64,000 bases of DNA from Carettochelys insculpta (Eukaryota; Chordata; Testudines; Carettochelyidae): NCBI RefSeq assembly GCF_033958435.1, contig NC_134145.1, positions 37,041,501-37,105,500 on the forward strand, read 5' to 3'. Positions 55,356 to 64,000 of this stretch are shown here, piece by piece. The notes beneath the pieces were generated by a model, which was not told where the DNA came from, searched no databases, and saw only the letters and a program-made list of their open reading frames with translations. The first letter of the stretch is position 1; each line of letters begins with the position of its first letter. The position numbers and the translations under genes are program-made.

Positions 55356-55762
55356 AGTGTGTGTCCACCCAAGGCTCTTTGTTTTTAAAGGCACCTTAAA
55401 TTAAACTGTGGGCTAACAGGCAGTGACATTTCTTACTAATGTCATCAGCAACGCATTAACTTAAAAAAATCCACCAGTGGAATCTGTGTAAGGGAGTCAG
55501 TGGTGAGAGCAAAATGCTTGAACAACAGTAGGAATACCAAATTGAAATATACTTTTTTAATCATTCCATTGGGTATCATACAGCTGAATTTGTGAATCAG
55601 TGAGGTAAAGAAAAGGTAAGTATAATTATTCCTGTCAAGTTAGGACATACTTTATTCCTCTTTAACCCACACTTTTCCTCTTTCAAGCCCACACAGCTCA
55701 GCCTATGTATATATCTGTCTGTGAGGAAGCTGTTGAAACAGCAGCCTTTCTTATACATACAG
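55356..55762. other. Unassigned AT-rich DNA
   Basis: No remnant of the missing N-terminal half of the copy 3 transposase can be recognised here. No other feature is seen. Confidence 0.45.
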
Positions 55763-55836
55763 ATTCAGTGAGGTTTTGCACTGGAGAAAAAAGCAACAGC
55801 TCAATGTCAGTGCTCTCATCAAAGCAAAGCAATGTG
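55763..55836 (+). CDS. Candidate internal exon A, host gene unknown
   Basis: The acceptor CAGCCTTTCTTATACATACAG precedes a 74-nt segment with the strong donor GTG|GTGAGC. Two frames are open. The one that splits codons as one nucleotide, 24 codons, one nucleotide reads FSEVLHWRKKQQLNVSALIK. It joins in phase with the candidate exon at 56,627: its last G plus GT gives a Gly codon. The unit is short, so chance is a serious alternative. I do not recognise the protein. Confidence 0.25.
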
Positions 55837-56626
55837 GTGAGCAGACACTCTGATCCACTATATCCAGGGACGAGCATGTTTTGTCACTCTGCAGTTTTGA
55901 TCTTGATCTCTGACTGATCTTCCCTTTGTGATTGTTACCACAAGATGCTGTCCCAAGAACCCAAACAATGTTCAAATATGCTTTTTTGATCCAAAATAAA
56001 GCTTTCAGCTTTAAAAGCAGTACTGGTGAATTTAAGCCAGCATTCAGAGTCCAAAAAGGAGATAATCTAGTATTTTTCATTAAACACAGGCACATGCCAT
56101 AATACAATTATACCTTTGCTCAGAGGGAAATCTTGACTAGCCCATAATGAATAGTTTATCCACAAGGCAATCAAATCATTGACTCCTGAACCCCAGAACA
56201 GCAGCTGCACCTCCTGCCAAATCTACACCTGTCACCATTCTTCCAAGAGTCACAAGCCTGTCTTCTTTACCCATCTGTAATCATTTAATTTTTTGGCAAA
56301 GCTGCCTGGACTCCTGAGATCCACATACAATCTGAAGTCAAGCTTGCTGCATTAAATAGATGGGCTGCCTGAGCCTACCTGGTTAGATTGCTGTTGGTCT
56401 TGGTGCTGTTAAATACTGTCCATAGGAATTATCACCTATTAATGTTTTGTTGTGCTAGTCTTTTCAAAGACTCTTTATTCTCAGTTTGCAATCAGTGATT
56501 ATTTTCTTCTACCTACATGACACTGCTTTTACCTCAGAGATTATGGGCCAGGCTTATTTAATGGGTGTCTTTATCCCTGTATATGCACCAGACTTTGTTC
56601 TTTATTTGCTTTTGTGTGCTCTTCAG
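55837..56626. other. Possible intron between candidate exons
   Basis: It begins GTGAGC and ends with a long pyrimidine-rich tract and TGCTCTTCAG, as an intron would. Nothing else is seen in it. Confidence 0.25.
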
Positions 56627-56763
56627 GTGTTAGTGCTGAAATAATACATAAATCATCTGGAACTTTCTTCTCAGAAACAAGTGTGCTGCAGGTGACAAAT
56701 AACCTTCCCTGCATTGGATTAATGATATTAAAAGCATCTAGAAATGCTGTCTTCAGAAAAGTT
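56627..56763 (+). CDS. Candidate internal exon B, host gene unknown
   Basis: A strong acceptor (TTCTTTATTTGCTTTTGTGTGCTCTTCAG) precedes a 137-nt segment that ends at GTT|GTAAGT, a near-consensus donor. Only one of the three frames is open. It starts with two nucleotides of a split codon and ends on a codon boundary. The peptide includes SSGTFFSETSVLQV and LPCIGLMILKASRN, which is varied and plausible as a folded protein. It is in phase with the exon at 55,763-55,836. No family is recognised. The region is free of recognisable repeats, which supports a host origin. Confidence 0.35.
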
Positions 56764-57147
56764 GTAAGTATATTATTTAAGATTCATGGAAAGCTATACA
56801 AAGTCATAGAAATTTCTGCTCCTACTATAAGCCCAAATTTGTTGGCAATATTTTTGTGCCTATGGGGCATTATTTATATTTTAATGAGCTGATTAACCCA
56901 GACCTCGTGAAGTGTGACCAGTCATTTTGTATATGATGGCTGTTTACTGAACTAATCGGTCTCAGTACTATCTGAAACAAATTAAATGTTTGCATAAAAA
57001 CATTCCTACACAGATATTAGCACTGAAAGATGTCTACATGGGCCATTTCAGTATAAAGGTGAAGGAATAATTTCATATAGACCCTGAACTATTCTTTATA
57101 TTCTCTAAAGTGTGGGTCTTCCAAGTCAAATTCGAAGGACACTGACA
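56764..57147. other. Unassigned DNA
   Basis: It begins with the GTAAGT of candidate exon B; nothing else is recognised. Confidence 0.45.
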
Positions 57148-57432
57148 GTGGCTATGTCTACACTAGCCCATTCCTTTCGATGACCACATATGATTCAAAA
57201 GGGCCAAATAGGAAGAAGTAGGAAGAAGGTGCTTTTGGAATCCGGGGGGGGGGGGGTCCTTTCAAAAGGCCCCCATCTACATGGGCAGAGTGCGTTCCAA
57301 AAGCGGCACTTTCAAATCATGCACAGCTGCCATTATGAATACACATGAACATGCAGTCCCTCATTAGCATCTTCCAAACTCCTCATTACCATGCCCCTTC
57401 CAAAAGTAAGGGGGCTAGTTTAGCCATAGCTA
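57148..57432. mobile_element. Fold-back-type MITE, asymmetrical copy
   Basis: Ends TGGCTATGTCTACACTAGCCC and (reverse complement) TAGCTATGGCTAAACTAGCCCC are inverted repeats. It carries CCTCATTAGCATCTTCC and CTGCCATTATGAA motifs of the 12.7-kb family and a 12-G run near 57,245. The left arm is shorter than the right, suggesting an internal deletion. Confidence 0.65.
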
Positions 57433-58193
57433 GTAGGTGAAGCTTATAAAGCCACTCCCCACTCTATTTCCTTTGCTGTGAGATAATTTTACGTTTTGGC
57501 CAGCACAAAATGCAATGGAAAAAGAATACCTTAGAAAGGAGGCAGTGATGTGCCTATCAGCTTTAATTTTAGAAGTTTGCAAGGAGAGTCTCTGTTTAAG
57601 TTGGCAAAACATTTCAGGATGAAGAGTGGACCAATGACAAGATTCTCCAGTTTGACCCAGCCCAGTAATTTTGGAGGATCAGTTAATCACAACTGAAAAA
57701 AGCTGCTTCATTCCCCTATCTTACCTGGACCAGTCCAATGTCTGACTGATTATACTGCTGAAGTGCTGGTGTCAAGCATCTTCACAGTCCTGAGAACCTG
57801 GGAAAAGCATTATAGTCTGTTCATATTTTACTTCCTGTTACTATTTCTAGTGTCTGCAGGATCCTCTTTCAAAAACTGATGAATACCTTTATCATCCAAC
57901 AAATCTGTTGCTTGCAGAATAAACCAGTTTCACAAAAATAAGGTGTGGTGGGCAATAGGAAGGACGAAAATGTACAGTAAAGTTCTACTCAACCATAAAG
58001 AGTATTTAACTTCCAAATCTTTTATGACGCTGTAAGCATATCATTCACATGTATGTTTGTTAAAGTTTCAACAGAAAACCATTACTTAAAAGTAACATAT
58101 GGAATTTTACCAGATGTCTTTGCCAAAACGAAATCAAAGATGACATATAAGGTATAGTTACCTCATTCAGGCAGCTGAGGTTATTAGCTTTTA
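57433..58193. other. Unassigned AT-rich DNA
   Basis: Nothing recognised. Confidence 0.5.
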
Positions 58194-58441
58194 TAGCTGT
58201 GTCTACACTACAAAAGTTTTGTCAATAGTAGAGGGCTTCCGTCAACAAAACTAGGGAACGTCCACACTATAGATGCATTCTGTCTTGAATCTGTTGAGAG
58301 AACACAACCTTTTTCCCGGCAGAGTTATGTCTTGGAAGTTTGAGGTATAGCGCCTGAGGAGACAGAGACAAAGGTTCTCTCAGGAAATATCTGTCGACAG
58401 TGACTTCTTTTGACAGAACTGTGTAGTGTAAACACAGCTTA
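58194..58441. mobile_element. MITE, GTCGACAGA family, short copy
   Basis: Ends TAGCTGTGTCTACACTAC and (reverse complement) AAGCTGTGTTTACACTAC are inverted repeats. The interior carries ATCTGTCGACAGTGACTTC and TTTTGACAGAAC, as in the copies at 1.5 and 34.1 kb. Confidence 0.7.
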
Positions 58442-59333
58442 TATGAATTCCTTAAAACAACTTCCACTTGCACTAAAATTCTAACTTCAGATTTGATGCA
58501 TCGTGCAGGAAGGTGGCCACATTTCCTGCTGTGCTAAACTTACTGAAACATATAGGAAAAACAGCATTGCTGTGTGACTTCTCTCCTTTACCACTTTGTA
58601 ATTGGATCACACTACAGGAATATAACACTGAGTGACCATGATAATCTTATGGTTTTATGCCATCAGCATAAAGGCATCTGGAATTGCTGTTTCGGATTAC
58701 GGATAAAAAGAATATGACAAAGAAAACATTGATCAGATGTCTGATTTCAAAACGCTGCTCATGATTATAGACTTTTTTAAGACAAAGAAAATTCTCATTT
58801 CTTTAAACTGCTGTATTTATGATAGCTGAAATATGTTGCAGCACCTATAGTAATGATTGTGTAGCCTTTCCATTATAGCGGCAATAGTCTCACTCACCCT
58901 ATGCTGCCCAAGCAGAAGAATCAGAGGACATAAGAGACTTTTAGCACACTAGTGTGGGGCCTGCCCTCCCCTGCCCAGCAAAAATCATCTACCCAAGCTA
59001 GGGGGCTTTCTCCAAGTTGTACTGCTAACATACCCTTAAGGACAGTTGCAGGACTGAAACTGAACCACTAATCAGAGTTAAAAGCCAAATTGTAATGTCT
59101 TTACAAGATACTGTAACCTGAGCAAATTGACACAGATTATCTAAATTGTCCCCAGCTCTCTGATGCTTGCCTCATACGTTACACAAGACAGAAGTGTGTC
59201 CACTGAGTGATGAAGTATGTACTGGATCCCAGACTGATTCATTACACAACCCTGTCTCATTCACTGCAGAACATGAACACCACCTGAGGGGCAGTCCTGT
59301 GGAAACACTAACATAAGATCATGTGATAAAGAA
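58442..59333. other. Unassigned AT-rich DNA
   Basis: Nothing recognised. Confidence 0.5.
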
Positions 59334-59774
59334 CTATTTGAATGCGTATTTATAAGGTAGCAGAGTTAAGAATGTTTCGACAATGTGTAATGTATTCTGT
59401 GGGTTCAAATAGAACAGGACAATTGTAGATAAAGTAAAAATAATGAAACACACCATTTGAGTAGAAGATGAAGTCTGCTTGTGGAATTCCCATTCTTGCT
59501 CAACAGAAGTGGTGAGGTTTATTGTGTTATCAGCCAGAGGCACTCTCTCTCCCACCTGCCCTGCAACTGTATCACACTTTGGGATAGCCCTAGGACAGGA
59601 GAAGTGTATATTGCACCCAGTTAAATGTGTTAGCCTGTGGTCTGGTATGTGCCTCCACAACAGCCGCTGAGGAATGTCTGCAAAGTCAGCAAGAATGCCT
59701 TCAAGAACAGCAACTGGCACAGAGGCCCTCTGAACAATTCTCCTAAGAAACAGGCTGTGACTTAACAGCCACAA
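59334..59774 (-). other. 146-codon open frame of unknown origin
   Basis: This is the longest open frame outside recognised transposons. It starts MWLLSHSLFLRRIVQRASV and has a likely membrane segment near the C terminus (MVCFIIFTLSTIVLFYL). On the minus strand the DNA contains AATAAACCTC after a GC-richer part, which could also mean part of an old LTR. I recognise no family. Without a promoter, splice context or homolog I do not call it a gene. Confidence 0.25.
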
Positions 59775-59849
59775 TATAGTCTACAATAAGAGGTAATATT
59801 TCACAGGAAGTCAGCTAACGGCAATATTTTAGATATGTTATACATATAT

Positions 59850-60229
59850 TGTGACAAAGTCCCTTGTCAGCCTCTGTGGGTTCCTGCACCTCCTGGCGGA
59901 TCTGTGCTGCCTCAGAGACTCACAGAGGCCCCCCTTTTGCCCAGGCCCTTCCAAAGGCAGGAATCTCCACTTAGCAAGCCATCCTCATCATAGGCAGGAC
60001 CAGTACAGGGAGAATAATACCAGTCCCCTTGCAGGCCCACGCCTGCTCCACTAAAGTGATCCCTCGGGGGAAGGGTGGGGGCAGTCCAGACCCACCTTCT
60101 ACCCTGGACTCCGGCCCAGGGTCCCTATGAGAACAAGAGACAACCAGCAGGACCTTTACCCCTGCCCCAAAGTAGTAGCCTCACCCTGGACCACTTCACC
60201 CACCACTTCCGCGTGGTACCTTTTTGCTG

Positions 60230-60260
<31 letters not shown>

Positions 60261-60449
60261 CCCAAAACCTTCCCCCCTGCTACCAGATGGGGATCCTTTT
60301 ATAGGGAGCACAGGGCCTATCTGACCAATGAAGGTCTGGGCCTAGACAGGGAACAGAAATGCATTGGCCCCCCAATAGGACCCAGTATACTATCCTTCTA
60401 GAAGGCTCCGGAAGCTTCCAGGTAAGGGTCTACCACCGGGTTTACCACA
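59850..60449 (+). mobile_element. Solo LTR
   Basis: A 600-bp segment starts TGTGACAAAGTCCC and ends GGGTTTACCACA, the TG...CA pattern of LTRs. It is flanked by ATAT at 59,846-59,849 and 60,450-60,453, a 4-bp target duplication. It is GC-rich in AT-rich surroundings and has a TATA-like CTTTTATAGGG at about 60,295. No internal retroviral or gypsy genes adjoin it, so it looks like a solo LTR left by recombination. The family is not assigned. Confidence 0.65.
60236..60262 (+). repeat. (CTGCTC)n microsatellite in the LTR
   Basis: CTCCTG/CTGCTC hexamers repeat four to five times just upstream of the TATA-like sequence. Confidence 0.8.
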
Positions 60450-62262
60450 ATATGTATATATATAATCCTCTCTCATACATGCATAATCCTAGGAAACAGG
60501 ACAAATCCCAGTTCAATTAATTATGTCAGAGGGGAGACCATAGGAAGCAGCATTTATTCAAGGATGTAGGAGGCTAAGAAAACAGCAACAACTGCTGCCT
60601 AAGAAGAGTTGCAGCTGGAGGGGTCAGGTGAAGTTACCTCCACAATAATTGGAAGATTAAAACCAGCCACCAGTGGAGCAATGAGTCATGTGTTTCTGGG
60701 GAGCTCAATGGACTGGTTATATGCTGCTAAATCTGCTTGCTCTTTACAGGAAAAAATCAGATTACTTCTTGGCTTTATATGCTCCACAGATAAGAGATAA
60801 ACCCATTTTTCTGAGTATTCCTAGAGAAGTGCAAAATATTTTATAAATTTAAACTCTTTCATACAAACGTTTGCAACAAACTTTTTATCTTATCTCAGTA
60901 GTGCTATACTGAAAATTCCTAGGGGCAAGGACCACTCCTTAACATTCAGTTACTAGTTATAAACATTTTTAGGTTCAATGGTAGTCTTTTTTTTAAAAAA
61001 AAAGAACAAAATAAATGTATTTCCCTGTTTTTAAAACATGAGCCCTCAATTTTAAACTATGAAATCAGTGATTTTCAGTACTGTATATTGTATCAAAGGA
61101 TGTATGCAAATATCTTACTACATTTCACTTGAATAAGTCATAATTCATTAGCTACAATGCACCTTTTTTAAAGAAAGCATAGAACAAAACATTTTAAACC
61201 TCCTTTTTGAAGTTATACGCTTAAATTTAGGCACAGAATAAAAGTGGTTTAATTTTCAAACTTGCTGAACAGCTGCATCTGTATTTCCCATTGATTGAAA
61301 TGGGATTTGTGTGTGTGCCAAGCTGTGAAAGTACTGTAGATCTACAGATGTAAATAGTTACTGCAGCTGGCCAGGAATTTTCCACGAAAATTCAAAGGAA
61401 AATGCAGCTACTGAAAACTCAGTTTTGCCAAAGTTTCAGGTTGGATGGGTCCTTAACTGAAACAGTTCAATCTGCAAGCCAAATCTAAACACTTCCAAGT
61501 CAAATCAACATTAATCTGTATCCACATAAAATGACATGGTGTCTCCTAGGATACCTCATGCTCCCATTCTTCTCAATAGTTAGGGACTACCTGACTGGAC
61601 AATGCTCTATGGAAACTCTAGTCCAGGTGATGACTCTCTCAGAGGAGAGTGGGGATAAAAAGCACCCAGACCACACTTCCCATTAGGCAGCACAATGACA
61701 GGTCAAGCAGACAATTCAATTTTGGCTGAGGTCAAAGTTGAATTTTTAATTTTGGGTCAACAAACTACACTGTATGCTTTGACATTTCCAAACAAAATTT
61801 TGTTCAAAAAAATGAAAAGAAAAAAGGAAAAAAAAAACAGATACACTATCCTGATCTGGGAGGAAAACATATAAAATGATAGAAATTCTGTTTTTTAACC
61901 AGCTCTATTAGTTAATACAATGACAGTAGACAGGGCTCAAGAATATACAGCATGGTTCCAAGGTTTTGCAGGACCAGTGGTTTCCTTTGTACAACTCTGC
62001 ATTAGCATGTATGCCTAATTCTTCCACAAATATGGCTTATTTTATATAAACACCAAAATATAGATTTTGAAGCCTAATTTTAAACGCTCATATTAAAAAT
62101 CTTGGATTTTCAAAAGGTACCTAAAGGATGGGGATTCTTTCAAAAGTCCATTGTTTGGCCTTAGTTTTTACAAGGCCAGCCATAGTATTTAAAAAATGTA
62201 GCTGCAAACAGTCAAACATTCAAGTATGTTTTCAATGGCTTTGAAAAGAGTCCAACTAAGAC
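60450..62262. other. Unassigned AT-rich DNA
   Basis: No gene or bounded repeat is recognised in 1.8 kb. Confidence 0.5.
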
Positions 62263-64000
62263 TATGCCTACACTCTGAGATAAATTTAAATTTATTAAAA
62301 TCAGTTTTGTAATGCTGTGTTTTATAAATTCAAATTTGAGTATCCTCACCTCTCCACAAAGTCAACTTACTGCTGCCCCACTGAAATCGCCAAACATCGA
62401 CTGCTGTAGCAGTGCATTGTGGGAACCTATCCCACAGTTCCCTCATCACCATAGTATTCTGGGTATTTTTGCTTGTGCATCATGGAAAAGAAAGCCCCAC
62501 AAGTGGTTGTGGATATGTGATGTCATCTTTCCACATTGTATTGCCCTCCTTCCCCTTCCGTGGAAAGCAAATGGCCATTTTTCCAGGAGGAAGGAAAGAA
62601 AAGTAGGGCATCAACAAAGATAGTCTCATTAATTGAAATCTCATGCTTCTATAACTGATTTGCTTTTTATAACTGTAGCTTTAACTGAATCATCAAAAAT
62701 TTTTAAAAATGCATCAGGTGTCTGAGTTTTCTCAACTGGCCCTCCAGCCACTGTCCTCTGCCCTCCCTTGATCACATATGATCCCTGAAAATAATACAGA
62801 AACAATGAAAAGCTTGAAGAACGTAGGATAAAGAAAGGTTCAGGAAAAAGATTTTATGAGGCAGGGTTTTTGACTTCCCAGTTCATTACACGGCTTCTAT
62901 GCTCTGGGATCACCCAGAAGTTTGTGTCTTCTCATCTGTCCCGCTACCCACTCTTCCCTGGGTAAGCGGGGGCAAAGCATGAAAAAAAGAGGATAGAAAA
63001 GACAAAAAAGATTTTGGGCTTCCACTACACTACACAGAGTTGTCCAACATGGGGGGTGGGGCTCACCAAATTTCAATAAGGTAGTGGTGTTTAGGTGGGG
63101 GGCCAGCACCAATTGACTGTCAGGGTGCCGGACCCCCTCATCTGATGGAGGGGGGTTGGGTAGATTGGAGGATGACAGACCAGTTGACCTGGTCCCCAAA
63201 AAATCTTTTAAGGTGGGGGGACAGTATGAGGACCATGGCTGCAGAGACAGCTGAAATGGTCTCCACAGTGGCTGCAACACCCTAGAAAATATTTTGTGGG
63301 GATGGGGGGCCAGCTGAAGCAGTCCACCTGTGTGGCAACAAGCCCCCAAAAATCTTAGCCACCAGGGGAGACTTCTATCCTCCTGGTGGCAACAAGCCCC
63401 CATAAGTCTTAGCCTCTGGGCTCTGCACCAAATGGCAGGCATGTCCTTTTATTGGGTTGGGGGCTAGCCACGTGATGTAGCTGGGCATGGGAAAGACCCT
63501 GACTGCATGGCGCCTGGTTGGGGTGGGGGGGTTGCGCAAACGTAAATCACAAAAAAGAAGTTTCTTGACCTCTCTTTCTTGTACAATCCACCCCCCGCCC
63601 CCCTCCATCAACCTAACTGACACATGGTGTGGTGGGGCAGGGGCTGGTATCAGTACAGAAAAAAACAGTGCTCAGCTTGCAGAGGTAGAGACAGAACCAT
63701 GGACTCCGTGTTTGGGCTATTTTTAATGGGTAGATGCACCCACAGCACTGTCAGTAAAGAAAGAAGCTTCTCAGCCTCTCATGCACGCATGACCCCACAG
63801 CCACGGGCTTCCTGGTGCTGAATTCAAATTCGCAAGTGTCTTTTTACCTACTTCCTGCTCACCTGGACGGCAGCAGGGATGGAAGCGGCCAGAGTGGAGT
63901 ACTGTGGGGCTTTGTGGGATACGTACAGGCTACCTCTGGAGGCTAACAAATTTGATTTTAAGACATTTAAAGACATGATTTAAGATTTTGCGAACTGGCC
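62263..64000. mobile_element. Second copy of the 7.9-kb DNA-transposon-like repeat, cut by the window end
   Basis: The first 190 nt (GCCTACACTCTGAGATAAAT... to GTGGGAACCTATCCCACAG) match 7,943-8,140. The right inner motif CTCTGGAGGCTAACAAATTT at about 63,936 matches 8,495. The filler between them (62,460-63,910) is about 1.4 kb and unrelated to the 340-nt filler of the first copy. It contains a duplicated GTGGCAACAAGCCCCCA...TCTTAGCC unit near 63,330 and 63,385. No transposase is seen; the right end lies outside the window. Confidence 0.5.

Overview
This window reads as vertebrate nuclear DNA, most likely from a turtle; a crocodilian cannot be excluded. The clues are CR1 LINE 3' ends with ATTCTATG-type tails, dense GTCTACAC-ended MITEs of the kind known from chelonian and crocodilian genomes, a DIRS1-like tyrosine-recombinase retrotransposon, and PIF/Harbinger elements whose two genes carry GT-AG introns. 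I see no prokaryotic features and no host gene that I can name. It looks like intergenic or deep intronic DNA built mostly from nested transposable elements.

Layout. 1-2.8 kb: AT-rich DNA with one candidate exon (659-787) and a MITE. 2.8-7.4 kb: Harbinger copy 1 (transposase on +, Myb/SANT-like gene on -). 7.9-9.2 kb: a DNA-transposon-like repeat split by a palindromic, probably Penelope-like insertion with a 15-bp target duplication and hammerhead-ribozyme-like sequence. 12.4-13.2 kb: a possible two-exon minus-strand reading frame with a fold-back MITE in its intron. 13.3-19.4 kb: a complete DIRS1-like element with open gag, RT/RNase H and tyrosine recombinase frames plus the inverted repeats expected of its circular intermediate. 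20-27 kb: AT-rich DNA with MITEs, an L2-like scrap and an old CR1. 27.8-31.4 kb: a CR1, then a fairly well preserved LINE reverse transcriptase on the minus strand. 34-40 kb: a MITE, an old CR1 holding a hAT element and a second CR1, then a second LINE of the same kind on the plus strand. 40-46 kb: hAT-like, Tigger-like and MITE elements. 46.9-55.4 kb: an old inverted Harbinger (copy 3) broken by a CR1 and abutting a younger Harbinger (copy 2). 55.4-64 kb: AT-rich DNA with two phase-compatible candidate exons, MITEs, a solo LTR and a second, window-truncated copy of the 7.9-kb repeat.

How the parts work together. The autonomous Harbingers supply a DDE nuclease and a Myb-like DNA-binding partner, and many surrounding MITEs share their GTCTACAC ends, so a parasite-of-parasite network is plausible. 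Copies 1 and 2 carry complementary damage: copy 2 keeps a nearly intact transposase, while copy 1 keeps both Myb exons open. The DIRS element is the only element here that appears intact in every visible part. The two related LINE copies have each lost a different catalytic aspartate of the reverse transcriptase. Assignments rest on motif reading only; no database search was run.
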